DNA of 64,000 nt from Colius striatus. Lineage: Eukaryota; Chordata; Aves; Coliiformes; Coliidae. Below the pieces are notes generated by a model. The model was given only the letters and a program-made list of their open reading frames with translations, had not been told where the DNA came from and ran no database searches. Position numbers and translations under genes: made by a program. Below are positions 26,901 through 41,900 of the stretch, piece by piece (position 1 is the first letter of the stretch; each line of letters opens with the position of its first letter). The stretch spans positions 3,834,350 to 3,898,349 of the forward strand of contig NC_084773.1 in assembly GCF_028858725.1 (NCBI RefSeq), given 5' to 3'.

Positions 26901-29900
26901 TCTAGACCCCAGCAAAGTCAGCTGCCCAGGCTTTAAACAGGCTGAGAAGGTGGAAGTAGTCTCAAACAATGATTCTAATGAATGCACTGCTAAGTTTACA
27001 TCTGCCATCACCATGCTAAAAAGTGTCTACTAGAGATGTTTTATGGGCTGTTTTGGGCTTTTTTTTTGGCAGGGAGGCTGGGTTGACATCCTAACATGTG
27101 TCCTATGTTATATAGGAAGGAAGGAAATCTCTCTCCTTCTCTTTTCACCTCAATCAGCATCCTCTGTAGAAGCAACATACTGACTGAGCAAACACCTACA
27201 GCCATACCTCTGCTCATGCTGCCTCCTCTCCTGCACTTGCCAAACTCTCCCTGCACTAAGAAATCTCTGCCCTGAGGGCTTGTACAAGTCCTCAGTGGGT
27301 AGGAACCACCTCTTGCTCCTGCTCCCTCAAATGTCTCCCTTCTGCTGCCAGTTCCTGTTCTCCCAGATAATCACACATACTCATTTCGCAAACAAGAACG
27401 ATGTATGCACAAAGAACAGACACAAAAACACACGTAAAACTTCCCAAACCCCACTGCACAAACACTATGGTAGTTCAGAAAAAACCCACCAACTGTTCTT
27501 TGTACTGTTGTGAAATTCTTTACCTTGTTCTCATGCTTTACCAAGCTCTCAGGCACCACTTTGGTAACGGTCACAGCTCCAGTGCTGTGAAAGTGTATAG
27601 CCATGAGTTGTGCTTGACTTCTGGTTTCCCTTTAGAGCAGATGAAGCTGGGTAATTGTGCTGTGAAAGCTGACTCTTAACTGTCACAACCCATTCTAGAA
27701 ATGCAGGATTTAGGTTCTTTTTCTTCCAGCCATATTTTGATGGCTACCTTCTCAGCATTACTGGCTTTCATCTGCATGGTTCAGCTGCCATTGAAACAAT
27801 AGTGAAACACAGGGCAGGGTTAGAGCTGGCTGCCAGCACAAGCAGGGCCAGGATGCTAAAACATCTTTTCAGTGACCAGTTTGCCAAAAGCCCAAAGTTA
27901 CTAGGTGCTAGTGAAGATTTGTGTTTGTGCTCTCCTAAATTCCTGGAAAGCTATTCTGAGGTTCAGGCTGAGAAGACGGCGTTGAATAGCTTCAGACACA
28001 GATTCAGCCTGTTTGTTGGTATTCTCCCAATCTGACAGACACAGAAGACAGGGTACAAGGTGCTGATCATCCTCCCACTCTGCTCTTGCACCCATGCCTG
28101 TCCCCAGCCTGTTCTGCCTCCCAGGCAGTCAGCTCACTGACACCACCAGGTACCAAACACAGACAGACACGCAGCTATTCCTGCACACATCACTGACTGA
28201 CACAGACCCACCTGTTCACAGACACAACTTTGTTATGGACTTGAAGCATGTATACAGCTATTTTTTTAGGTCACATTTTTTTCATTAACATCCATGGAGC
28301 TACACAACAGTCTGAAGTACAAAAGACATTTCTGGTAAGCCCTTTATTCCCAGGAATCTTCAAGTAATACCATTAACTACACAACATTCAGCGTTCTTTA
28401 CACACAAGGCAGCTCATATTCCTACAAGTATTGCTTGGCTGGTGGCAACCACAAGTACCTGTGAAAACGGATCATCTCATTATGTCTTCAATATAGATGA
28501 GCACAAGAGAAATAACTATTATCAGGCAGTTTTGGCTTCAGTTCTTCCTGCTGTCTCCTATTACATTGAAAACTACTGGTGATGAGGATCTACATGGACT
28601 CCCATGTTTAAATAAAACATTTGAAAAGGAACTTTTCAGTGCTCCTGTGACATAACTGGATGCCTGAAGGTTCCCTCACAAACTTCCAACATGGATCAAA
28701 CAGGATTTGCAGCCAAACTGACAGGTAACTTCCACAGAAACAAAGCAGAATTTGAAGTCTTCCTTTGCATCCCAATTATCTTATTGCTTTCTACACTTCC
28801 AGTGATAAAGAGGATGAAAATAAGCCTACTAACCATCTTCTGAGCAGATTTCCAACCTTGCAGAGTAGCCTTCACTTAATTAAAAAAGCGAATGTTGTGT
28901 GACCAATAACATGGTCACAATAACGTGGTCACACAGCAAACAATGCACTGATGGTGGTAGAAGCAACTCAGCACCTTGTACTCGGTGCTGGTGAAGCCAC
29001 ACCTCGAATACTGTGTTCAGTTCTGAGCCCCTCACTACAAGAAGGAGACTGAGGTGTTGGAGTGTGTCCAGAGATGGGCAATGAAGCTGGTGAAGGATTT
29101 GCAGCACAAGTCTGATGAGGAGCAACTGAGAGAAATGAGGATGTTCAGTCTGGAGAAGAGGAGGCTGAGAGGAGACATGATCCCTCTCTACAACTACCTG
29201 AAAGGAGGTTGTAGTGAGGTGGGGGTTAATCTCTTTTTCTGGCAATGAATGACAGGACAGGATGAAATGGGCTCAAGTTGTGCCTGGGGAGGTTGAGGTT
29301 GGTCATTAGGAAGAACTTTTTCACTGGGAGGATTGTTAAGCACTGGAACAGGCTGCCCAGGAAGGTGGTGGAGTCACTGTCCCTGGAGATATTCAAGGAC
29401 ACACAGATGAGCTGCCGAGGGACATGGGTTAACTTTGTGACAGGCCTGGCAGTGTGAGGTTAGTGCTGGGCTTGATCTTAAAGGTCTTTTTGAATTGTAA
29501 TGATTCTGTGATTCTATGATTCAAGGAAAAAAGATAACTCAGGGTGAAAGAGAAGATTTGAAGTTGGCCACACAAGCACCCTGCAAATTAATGACAGGGA
29601 GTGGGCAGTAAGAGAAAATAATACATTCAAAGTTGAACAAAACAACTCTAGCCATCACCAAAATGGATTTGTTGCAATTTTCCTTTGTCACGGAGGTTGA
29701 AACAAAACCTCAAATACAGAATAAAAAGCAGTCATGAGGTTTAATAGCTTCTTTGTCACACTGTAACACAAGCCCCAGACTTCCACCCCAGAAGGATGCT
29801 TGTGGCCCACGTGGGCTGTGTCACGTACACGAGCTCTGTGCGGTGCCAACTCCAGGAGACCTATAACCAAAGGAGCACTGTAGGACAACTCTCATCACTC

Positions 29901-32900
29901 CTGCTCCTGCTTAAAAACCCCTCAGAGAGGAACCTTTCCATCAAGTGATCTCCAGTGACAATTTAGAAGTGAAGGTATGGATGCTGCCTCCCTCCTGCCC
30001 CTCATTTCCCATCATCACACCAATGATCCTAAAACAAAACACCCAGTCTGAAGAGATGAGACAAGCTGCCCTAACAGGTTCCTGCTAGTCTGCCCCAGTA
30101 ACAGAAAAAGGGATAAAAGAATCAGCACATTTAAAATGTATCTAGCCTTCATCTGCAGCATAAAACCTTACTATAACTTCCTCTGGTGGGCTAGGAAGCT
30201 GTTTAGTGCTCCTTAGTCTTTTCTTGCAAAGGCATTTTTTTATTTGACCAAAAGGACAGCGAAAAGATGGTATTAACAGATGGACTGAAGTACAGCCTGA
30301 GCTTTATGTGCTCCCTGTTAGAAAGCTGTTTTTCCATCCTTTATCTGATTTCCTGAGGTCTTTTTTTTTTTTGTCTTTTCAAGACCATTTTAAAATGTGG
30401 ACTCAGTGGTGATTCAGTGCAGGCAGAACATCTCCCCATGTAACACATCCCTCCAAGCACTGATGTTATGGGTCACTTGTCTGGCTGGCCAGACTACGGA
30501 TCCTTTTTGCCCAATTTCCTTCCTACTCTTTTGGCTATTTTTCTCCCAACATCACGAAGCCCTCACCTCCCTTAACTCCAACTTCCCCTTTACCGTGAAC
30601 TTCAAAGGCTATAAACAGCAGAAGGACATTCATCTCCCCAAACAACCCTTGTAAAAGTCTTTTAAATCATATCCACTGTTTTCTATCATCTGTGTCATTG
30701 CCATGGCCAAAATATCCCAACAATAACCCTGTTAGGAATGTTTGCCATCTACCTCTGCATCTCTCCTACAGCCAGCACAGCCCCACAAGGACCTCATGCA
30801 CAAACCCCTCCATGCTGAGCCCAGGGCTACAACTGACCACTCTTCCAAGCAACAAGGAAGAGCAGGGAATCCCAGCCTCTCTGTGCTCTTGGTAAATTAT
30901 ATCTAAAGGACTTTAATCAGCCTTGTTAATCCCCTGGAACAACTGTCATGTTCTAGAATGAAACAAACCCTCTAAAAAACAGTGTACTGAGACAAGGACA
31001 TTCCCATTCCTCCCACAGCGATGCTCTGCTTTCCACAGGCTTTGAAACAGAGACACTGAGACTGCAGAAGGTAAAATTAACCCTCACTTGATGTTAACAG
31101 GTGATTTAAATAGCTAAAATAGCCACTCTCTTTACCAGACTTATAATGGGCAGGACACCTCAGCAAGTATCTCGAACTACTGCAGGAATCTGAGAGGAAA
31201 GACATTGAGCTGCAAAAAGCACATGAAAAGAGAAGTGACTCGACAGAACAAACTCTCTGCCCTCACCATCGCTTTCTAGAAATCTTCAGTTTGTGTTTAT
31301 TGGCACCTTCCTTTGACTTATTGGGTGAGAACTAACAGAGTCTTCAGCAGATGCCATGTAACTCCAGAACAGAGTTACTCCAGAAGGATTATTTACTCTC
31401 TGGGTTGTGTTCATTTATGGCAAACAAGAATCAACATAAAATTCCTTAATAAATGTGCACATTTATTCTCCCCTTGAAGTCAGTAACCCCACTAACCCAG
31501 AGACACCCAAGCAGATGTATTAGGGCAGTTACTGCTCTGACACATCTCACCTCACAAGTAACTACAGAGCTACCACTGCTCCATGCCATTGGGCTTTTTT
31601 TTTCTGCTGCATGCCAAAATGGCCATAGTTTACCACCCAGATTCAATTCTCTTGCTTTTAAGGGATTACAAAGCAGTCCACCACTAGCTTTGTTTTCACT
31701 ATTTCTTTGCATTTAAAATTAATTTCTTTTCCTCTACTTTGGCTCAATTTCCAGCCTTCAGAATAAAAAATGAATCTAGCAAAAAATACTAGTCAAAGAA
31801 TCATCCAACTGTGAGGAGGAGGAAGAGGTCTGGAAACCCAGACCAGGGTGGGAACGGAATGGTAAACTGGGATCCTGGATACATCTGCAGTGACTTCTGT
31901 GCCTGCCTCTGTATCACCACTCAGCCACAAAAGCCAGCACTGACTCCTACATGCTGGTGTATGTCCCAGGCCTTTTTTCCTGCGACTGAAAACAAGAGGG
32001 GATGAATGGAGGGGCACTTCCAACTCCCATATTGTTGTAGGTTACTTTCACAACATTTCTGAAGATGGTATTTTTATCAGGTAGAGAGCCTCAAAGATAC
32101 CCAGTACAACAAGGAAGAGTCAGAAACACAACCAGCTGTCCCCTGTCTCAGCTCATTCCTCACGCTGCTGCCACTAAAACAAAAGGCTCGCTACCCCCGA
32201 GTCACAGCCCAGCCACAGCTCTGCCTAGGGAAGATTCATATCAAACAGCAAAAAGGAGAAAACGTTAGGAATGGTTAAAACTTGAGTTGAGCAACACGTG
32301 GTTAAAGGTGTGAGTATTGCTGTGTATCGCTGCGGAGAAGCAGTTTGCAATTGAAAAATAGACTTGTTTTAAAGCTCATATACCCCTCCAATTATTCCAA
32401 AAGACACTTAAAAAAAGATCTGGTTTAGTACTTAATGTCAAGAGATGGACATTTATAGGAAGCATCTATCTGAAGCAACTTTAGTTTCTGTCCTCCTCCA
32501 AATCTGAGTTCTGCAAAGGCTTTCAGACACATAGCAAAAGGTACGTCCTTCAAGGAGTGCCACTTACTCCACACGTCTCACTCTGTGTTTGCATGGGATT
32601 AGCCTTTGGCTCCATGTCTTGCCTTTTTTGGTTCTGCTTCAGTTGGTTTAAGGAAGGTTTTGTCTGTGCAGCTCCAACAGTTTTGCTTGTCCACTGGTCA
32701 ACCAGCTTGTGAAGGTCATCTGTGAAGGTCCCTTTCTTGTTGTTGCTGTTGTTGGCCTGAACCTGCAGGGTTGATTGCGGGACGGGCTCAGGGCATGTTA
32801 CGAGACTGTTTGTCGAGGATCCTGGAAAACCACACACAAAGAAAGTTGATGATGGCATCTCTGCTTTGCCACTTTGCTGCTCAGTTTCTCATCTACTGCA

Positions 32901-35900
32901 ATTCAAATGGCAGCTTTTCTGACCTTTAACCCTCCCCCCTCCTTTCTACAGAACACCTTTGCTTAAAGAAATGGTCCAAGTCCAATGCGTTCCTATTTCC
33001 TACCCCATTCTGTTACCTCCGACACTATCTGTCGTGCCCAGGACTTCTCTCTAGATGAAATTAACAACTCAGAGAGAAGTAACAAACACAGTCCCTGCAA
33101 CACTGACATCCTAAGGCTTACAGAGTCTCTCCAGAGGAGACCGACAGGAGAGGGTGGGAGGCAGGATGCGTGCCTTAGTTAAACTGTGTGCATTAAGAAA
33201 CAAATTTATCATTTGTTTTGCTGGCATAAGTTTACTGTCCTCCTGGAAAAACATAATTAGGTTATATTTAGGTTACAAGGAGGGCTGGGTGCTAGACCTC
33301 AAAGGCCCTGGGAATCCAAAATCTCTCTTTAGGATTTTAGGGCTGTTTACTCTGCCATCTGTGTTATTTTATGGGAAAGAAAAATCCCATCAGGACCACA
33401 AATGTACAGAAGAAAGAGGAAAGAGGAGGACGTAAATGGGTGTGTCAGTTTTGAAGATAAAGATAAAGGAGCTTTCAGTATAGATAAAAGCAGACAGGAG
33501 GTGTATTGGCAGATCTCAGATCTCATTTGATACCTTCCCTTATTTCTAGAAGAACTAGGGGGAAAAAAAAATTGTCCTCTTCCTGTGTTGGTCACTACAA
33601 GCCTGACACAGCAAGATCAGCAGGAGCAGCAGCTGAAAGTGCCTCAATTTGACATAAGCAGAAAATACAAAGTAACTTTTCCCCTGCCGTATTTGATATA
33701 GCTGAAGATTTGAAATCGAGACCATCTCTCCAAGCAAAAAGTTCATAGAACTGTAGCAAAATTATTATATAAGCAAACACGAACATTCAGTCTTCTTTTT
33801 CCTGTTAATCAGTGACCAGCCAATGAAACCCAGTCAGCTAATTAGTCCCCCGGTTACGTAAAATACGTTAATAACCTTTAAATGATCATGCATTCAACCT
33901 GCAACATAACTTCTGAGTGAAAACTGCTCATTTCCTTTTCCTTTGCTTGGGGGAAAGGGACTAGTGAGAAAAACAAGTATTTTGACAGGAATGCTCTTCA
34001 ATTAGTGTTTAATAGTTCATGCAGCTCAAGGGGAAGGAGACTGCTTTAAGCTATCAATTCCTCCAGCAGAGAACTGCAGTCATATAAAGGTGTGTATTTC
34101 AGGAAGACAAACACTGAATCTGGTTTTCTTGCTGCATGCGTGCACAGTCTCACACACACACACACACACACACAGAATCAATACCACAACTGTCTTGCAG
34201 CATGCGTGGTTCCCAAGACATCACAGCACATGCATTACTACGAAAGTATCACAATTTATACGGTCTAATCTCATATCAGTATTAAGTGCATCAGCTCCAC
34301 TTGCTAAACAACTAGCTTTTAGTACAAATATAAGCAAAAAAAACATCCCATGCCATGAAGGAAATACTGAGAAACAAAAATGGGATAGTTACTACTACTG
34401 TGATCTTTGCCTAGACATAGTCGTTTCAAGGTGGACCCTACAAGGTAAAACAATACAAGACACACAGAATTAGGTAAGACTAAACACAACAAATCTGACG
34501 GACAAGCTTCTGTACTTTTAAGCAATCAAAAAGTAGTTATTATGCGAGAAAGGACAGACAAAGTCAGCAGTTCAGGTGAGTAAGGGAAGTCTAAATAACT
34601 GGAGAGCTCAAACCTTTCTTAATGTGCAGCCATTCAGAAGCTTTGAGAAGTACAATAGCATGCCAAAAGCACGGTCCCATGACTTAAAGAGACAGCTGTT
34701 TGGTTTTTTTGGTGGTTTGGTTTGGTTTTGTGGCATTTTTGTCTTTTGGGGTTGTTTTTTTTTCTTTTTCCAATTGCCTTGGCTTCCTAATACGTTTTGT
34801 TTCCTACTCTATTTATGCAGGAAATGATGTCAATTCAGTTTGTGATAGGAGGCCAAAAATGCTTTCAGGAACGAGTCAAGCTAGTCTGGCTGCAAAGACA
34901 AACTGTAAAGCAACGATAAAAGTCCTGTTTTACAAGTCCAAAAAGATACATTGTTCTGCAGGTCTGAGGCCAATTGTTTCCAAATACTTTATTAGTAGGA
35001 TTTGTGTCTAAATGTGAGATTCTGAACTTCAATTGAAAGTAAATGTGAATGAGTTTCCCTTATGCCTTGTCTGAGTGCAGAAAAAGAATCCAGCAGTGAT
35101 TCAGTTTGCATTTAACCAAACTACATGGTTTAATTACCATTCATCTTGTTCCGTCCTTCATCATGATTTTACATATTCTGTTGAACAGTTAGAGTGCCAG
35201 AAGTGTACCAAGGACCCTACTTGACTGTCAGATCTTGCCAGACATAAGCACCGTTTCTCTTTGAGTGCCAAATTTCCTGAAAGGTATTTTGGACTTGGTA
35301 AGAAGAGTATCATTATGGTAAGGGAGGAGATGAACATCTGACATGGGGCATGGCAAGTTTATTGTGAAGAAGCACTTGAAAACATGAGCAAAATCAGAGA
35401 GTGGGGCAAAAAGCAAGATACAGAATGGGTGTGCTTTTTCTCTACAGCATATTGGTGTAGCTATTATAAGTTACTGTGCCAGAAATGCAGCTTTAAACTC
35501 AGAGATTGCAGGTCAAGGTCGACACAGGCTCTGTGTGGGGCTTCAAAGGTGAAAGGAAAGACATCAGTCAGAGACTGAGGAAGAGAAAGTAAAGACAAGG
35601 CAGGAAAAAAAGGGAGAAGAAATGTTTGTGCTTTGATATGGGTTGCATGAGGAGGAATAGAAGGATTGCTTTGAAAGATTTTCACGTTATTTCATACAGT
35701 TTAATGAGGTTTCTATTCCAGGAAAATCAGAAGGACATGACTACAGCAATATCTTATGCAAGCATGACCGAGTTTAGTTTCTCATCTCAAAGCCTAGATA
35801 ACAAAGACCAGTCACATTCACAACTCAGCAAGCTGTGTTGTATTTCCCATTCTTCCCCCCACTCTTTTCCCTCAGATAGACCTTACCTTGCCTGTCCCAA

Positions 35901-38900
35901 AGTTAGCTAGCAACTCCCATTATGGAAACATCAGTGGCAGCAATACTAGAAAGCTATTTTCTTCACTATCCTGCAGCACTTCTGTGTGTGGCAATAGGTA
36001 GTATTCGGCACAAGATATATGCAAATAAAATGCAACTGCCTGTGAAATATAAAGGCAGGCAGCTGACTGCAGGATGTGCTGGAAGGCAGGTAAAAAGTTT
36101 AATGGCCAAACCCAAAACCAGGCACAGGTTTGGACACTCTGGGCATTGTCAGACCTGGGTCCTGCACTTGTGGGGCAGTGACAGAGAACAGTGACACCAG
36201 AGAGAGTCACACAGTACCCAAGGGCTGGAGCTTCCATTAAGGAAAACAACTTCAGGAGAGTCAATGATCAAAAGCAGGGCTGTTTCTCCCAAACTGCATC
36301 ACTCCAGCATGCTGCCTGGGAGACCAGAAACATTATCTAAGTGTTGATATTGCCTGGAGCAGGGACTGACAATCATTTGCTACAATTGGTTTTAAATTAA
36401 AATTCAATTTAAAAGGCACTTGGTAAATCTAATTCACCAGATTAATTGAATTACTTCTGAACTGCAGGTGTTTAATAGCTCTAAAGTTAAGAAGAGTCAT
36501 AATCCAGATTTCATCTAAGACTGCAAAAGTGCATCAGTGTTTTATCTCCAATTCCAGATTTCTTATCTGAGAAATTAAGTAGCTATTATATCATGCAGGA
36601 CAGAAATAAAAAAACCACTGTCCTGTATTTGTACTTTTAACAGCTGCCAAAAAGTTTGAAGGCTAAAACAAAACTGAAATGGCAATAAAACGTTAGACCA
36701 TTTCCATAATCACATGTGCACATACAACAGGTTAATTACTACAGACCTGACAAAAGTCACTTTACACAAGATTACCAGTCTAAGCCAAATAGAGCTTTTG
36801 AAAATTCCACTCATGATCAGCACAAATTCTTCCCTAAGACACCCTTGCAATCTGACTCAGGCAAGGGGCTCAGCCTCAAATTATGCTGAAGCCCGTTAAA
36901 AATATTTTATTCCATAAAACTACACAGCACGAGTCAATGTTAGACATAGGGCACAGATCAAAAAGCAGTTCTTGGAAAACACTGTGAAAGTTTGATGGGT
37001 CTTATAATCAGGGCAAGACACCTGTAAAGTTATCTTTAATGCATCTGAACATTTCTTTTTAAAAGGGTGCTGCCAATTTGCCTAATGCAGTCCAGACCTC
37101 ACACTGGAACAGCCAAGCTCCCCAAAGGACCGTTTTCCTTTAATCAAATGTACAGATTCAGACAATTTCTGAATATCCAACACAACTTTCCCTAACAGCT
37201 CTCAAACAGACAAAGAAACCCCAGGGAAACCTCCATCTGTGGAACGGCCCCGGGCTCCTGAGGTGCCCCACTGTGGGATGGCTGTAGCCCAGTCCTGTGA
37301 CACAACACCCACTCGTCCCACAGGGCAAGCATCCCTGATCCTGCACCAGCACACAGCACATGCTCAGCACCCACTGCAAACGTCTGGCCCTGCCTGCTAG
37401 GACAGCCTGCATCCCTTCTACCGGGGGAGGAGCACCAGCTGCCATTCACAGAGTCCCAGAATGGTGGGAGTTGGAAGGGCTCTCCGGAGCATATCCAGTC
37501 CAATCCCCTGATGAAGCAGGTTCCCCTCGATCAGAGGGCACAGGAACGTGTCCAGGTGGGTTTGAAAACCTACCAGGAAGGAGCCTCCACACCCTCCCTG
37601 GGCAGCCTGGGTCAGGGCTCCCTCACCTCAGCACCAAAGAAATCTCACATTCAAGTGGAACTTTTTGTGTTCCAGCTTGTGCCTGTTTCCCCTTGTCCTG
37701 TCACTGGATACTGCAGAAAAGAGACTGGTCCCATCCTCTTGACATCCACCCTTTAGGTATTTATAAGTGCTGATGAGCTCCCCCAGCAGCGTTCTCTTCT
37801 CCAGGCTGAACAGGTCCCACAGCCTTTCCTCATAAGGAAAATGCTCCAGTCCCCTCAGCATCTTGGTGGCCCTGTGCTGGCCTCTCTCCAGCAGTTCCCT
37901 GTCCCTCTTGAGTTTGGGAGCCCAGAACTCGACACAGGACTGCAGGTGAGGCCTCAACCAGGGCAGAGTACAGGGGGAGGAGAACCTCCCTCAATCTGCT
38001 GCCCACACTTTTGTCAGTGCACTCCAGGATGCCACTGGCCTTCTTCACCACAAGGGAACGTTACTGGCTCCTCTTCCCATTGTCATCAAATGGTTTGGGT
38101 TGGAAAGGATCTTAAAGATCATCTCATGCCAACCCCCTGCTATGGGCAGAGACACTTTTCACTATACCAGGTTACTTCAAGCCCCATCCAACCTGGCCAC
38201 TATTTTTCCTGAGGTCCATGGTCACAGCTGCTCTGGAGATTGGCTGGACAGGACCACCAGCCCCACGTCCTGCCAGCAGCAGCATTCCCAGCCTCGGCTG
38301 CCCTTGAGGAGCCATGGGACCACATGCAGCCCTACCTTCACCCTTTCACACACACACATGCTACCAATCTGTTGTACTCACTGGGAAAACAAGCTAAAAT
38401 CACCCCCTATCTCCACCAAAACCTACTAGCAATTCTGTTGTGGGAAACCGTCTACCAGCTCAAGTGACAGTAGCACCTGAAACTATGTTGCTCTCTCTGG
38501 ACAACAGGGGCTGCAGAGGGATGTCTCAGGGTTAAGTGCCTGAAGCTCAAGTCCATCTCCTCCTACGACTCACAACTGAGGGAGTGAAAACCTCCTCTCT
38601 GAAACCGAGAAGGGAGCATATGGGCTGAGAGCAGAAAGCACTTAGTCACGTCGAGTTATTTAAGCACTGGGAAACTTCGTGATTGGAAGCATTTGCATAT
38701 TCCCTCGGTTTCATTCACAATATCCATGCACCCAAACATTTTTAATATGCAGGTTTTTAATTGCCATCTCCCAGTCTTTTTTGCATCCCACTTGAATAGT
38801 AATTCTATGAGAGATCAATGAAAGGACTTCTGGGAATTACATGTGCACAAGAAAGAAACTACAAGTATCCTTTCCAATACCAAACGGGACAATTTGTGAA

Positions 38901-41900
38901 CAGAGAATTCCCTTCAGGTTCTTAGAAAAAGAAAAATCCCTGAATGCAAATTGTCTCTCAACTTCAACAGCAGGCAAAAACTTGCACGGTGTTAAATTCA
39001 GTCTGCCGAGCAGTAAACATCAGTTGTCAAGAACCCGAGTGCTTGGACTTTTAGGGATCTCAAACAACACCAAAAAAAATATTAAAAATGATGTTTTAAA
39101 ATGTTGTTTATTCATCAAATTAAGAGGAGTGTATCTGAGTGGTCTCGTGCCTTTGATCTGTACCACTTGGATAATGATGAGCGATGCAGAACTCCTGCGG
39201 GAGATCTGATATTAATGCAAACGAACAGTTAGTTAACCAAACATTTTCTCGAGAAGCATCATTAGCCTTTCTAATGTCATATGTAAGTGGCCTATAGTAC
39301 CTGTTCAGCACAACATATCTTTATTGTACAAGCAAAATCCGTTTGCCTGAAAAGCAGCATATATGATTGGGTAAAAAGTCTGCAATTTTTTAATGAGTAT
39401 CATTTGATATCATTTGGTTGAGTCGCCAATTACTTTCAAAGTCATACAAATAGGGTACAAATAGCAGGTGCACAATCATTTGAAACAAAAAATACTGGAT
39501 CCTAGCAATCCATTTCCAAGTTATCATCTGAAAATCTGATAGTGCTTTTTACTTATTTATGCTTTGATGAACTGCTAATTGACTTCATCTCTGAGGTCAC
39601 ATAAGGTCATAAGAAAATAAACTGAGTAAAGTGCTTCAGCCAGATCAGCTTACGCCAAAAAAAAGTTGGTGGTCCTCCCACTTGGAGTAACCAGATCTTC
39701 CTACTGCTTAGGAGTATGTAAAAAATTGCTCACTTGAAGTAACCAGAGTGAGTGCATGGGGAAAAGCCCTCCTAGAACAGAGATTTTGAAAGAACTAGCT
39801 GGAGCACTGTCTTCTCAGCATTTCCACATGCAAAGAGCGGGGTGGGGGGAAAACCAAAGAAAACAGAGTGGATATAAACAGTACTGTATATCGTGTTAAT
39901 ACAGCCCTTGTATGGAAGTTATACCCTTCAGTGACCTTCTAGTATTGTATCAGCTTGCTACATGCATGTCTTCATAGTCCAAACATGTGTGAAAGAGACC
40001 ATTCGTCTACAGAAGGATGGATTTCTTTTGGTTGTCGCTGGAACCGGGACAGCAGACATGTATATTTGCCACATTGCAAATAAAATTACTTCAACAGAAA
40101 TCACATAAAGTACAAAAGCTTTGATAAGTCCAGGGTAAAATTTACCATAAGGCTTTATAATAAATGATGAGATCTTCCACACATGCTTTTGGTGCCCAGG
40201 CATGAGCCAAAAGCAGTGCAAAAAAAGCTTTCATATGAAAAAACAATATAAATAAGGTGTGTTCATGATGATTATTTAAAAGAAAGATAAAAAGAAAGAA
40301 AAGATGGTTCAGAAAAAGGGGCATCCTGCCAAACATATTAGAGATATAAAACATGGAATTGGAAAAAGGGGGTAAAAGAAAGATGGACTGTGATAAAATA
40401 CAAAAGAACAAATACAAACAGATGGACAAAGACACAGGTCCACTGAGGAATCTGGTACGAGGTTTGCTACTAGATTTATAGGTCACTCTCTCAGACGTTT
40501 GGTGGAAAACCGTCCAGCCTGCAAATGAATATAAAGGGAAGAAAACAAAGACACTTATAAAGTACAAGTAGCTGTGATCAGATGTCCTATACCATCAGTC
40601 AAATCAGCTTTGTTAGTTAAACATCCACATCTCCATTTTTACTTTGCCAAAGAGGAGTAAGTTAATTGACCATACACAAAGGATGCAATAACAGCAGAAG
40701 AGAACAGATAGATATTTTGCAGATTAGTTTGGCAGGATGTGCAATGAGAGGAAGGTATTTTAATCATCATTATAACTTCCAATATGCATGGCAACAAGAT
40801 CAGTCAAAGCCTACGGAGCTGTGCAATACACAGGAGTATCAGAGGTCAGGATGGGGGAACACAGCCAATCTACAGTCATTTAGCTGGGACTCCAAACTCA
40901 TGCACAAAGTTAACCCTTAGATAAAAGAAACATAACTTGGTTCTCTGGGTTTGGTTTTCTCTTATTTTCTTTTTTGTTGTTGTTGTTGTTGTTCCTTTTT
41001 TTTTAACCCCCTCACACCCAAGACAGTTTGATATAATGATGACCTCTGGGTCTACCAGTATCAAGGGGCTAAAAAAGACCCCACCTAAAATGAACCAAAG
41101 GAAATAATCTTCTATTATCTTTGTGTTTTCCTTTTTTCCCTCAGAAATTTGTAAGGCAGACCCAGAAAAGGTGTAAGTATAAAGCAAAGCATCGGTGGCA
41201 AAAAGGTGTTTCCTTCCTTAAAACCAGCACGCCTTCTTGAGCATTGACTCTTTACACTCGGTAAGATGCTTTACTTTTGCTCTTCTGACAATACTGCAAC
41301 GATCTTTCTAAACATGAGTAATTTGGATGGTCAAAGGTTCATGTCCCCATATCACTAGAAGTGAAATCCACTCCTAAAAAGTTCAAGCATAAGGGAAGCG
41401 AACTAATTTTAGCATGTGCTGGAAGACGTGCCCAACAGCTGCTACGAAAGAATCACCTTGGCCAGAGCTCGCGTTCACGTCACCTCCTTCGGGACCTAAG
41501 CCGGAGCAGATGTCAGAGGACAGAGAGGCTTTGACAGAGCACGGCTGCTGCGTTTGAACAGCCTTCCCAAAGGTGGCTGGTGCTGAGGGGGTTGCTGCTG
41601 CTGCTGCTGCTTCGGGGGATCCAGGCTGCGGTTTAGTTGCTTCTTTGTGGGGTGAGTCTTTAGAGTCTGAAAGATTACCTGAAAGAGCAAACAAACAACA
41701 CACATGCAACAGCATAAACATCCCCTCCTGGAAAGAGCTGTCGCTTTGCAACCAAGAGGAACAGGGAGTTACAGTTCTGAAGTACCACATGAAGCATAGC
41801 CTTTATGGACAACTTGCACCAGAAAAGAGCCTCCACGTCCTGTCGCTGACCCAGAGAATCCAGGAGTTTGCCTTTCACAGCTTCTTTCCTGTGACTCTGG

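Larger units (their letters stand above)
23908..32567 (-). other. WNK2: Last intron w18-w19 (about 8.7 kb)
   Basis: This phase 0 intron contains two forward CR1 fragments (25976-26150 and 28950-29522). A small GC-rich patch at 24390-24475 has an open minus frame and a GTAAGA donor, but no credible acceptor in phase. I see no other exon candidate. Confidence 0.65.
34438..40419 (-). other. WNK2: Intron w16-w17 (about 6 kb)
   Basis: This phase 1 intron carries two reverse CR1 fragments (37447-38055 and 38088-38240). It also has AT-rich, repeat-free stretches at 36350-36620 and 38640-39560 that could be conserved non-coding sequence. No exon is supported. Confidence 0.7.

Noticed and set aside
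29054..29248. 64-codon plus-strand frame [13 protein letters not shown]
   Set aside because: It is the remnant of the CR1 element at 28950-29522, not a host gene; the same holds for 50721-51002 and the minus frame 37628-37957.
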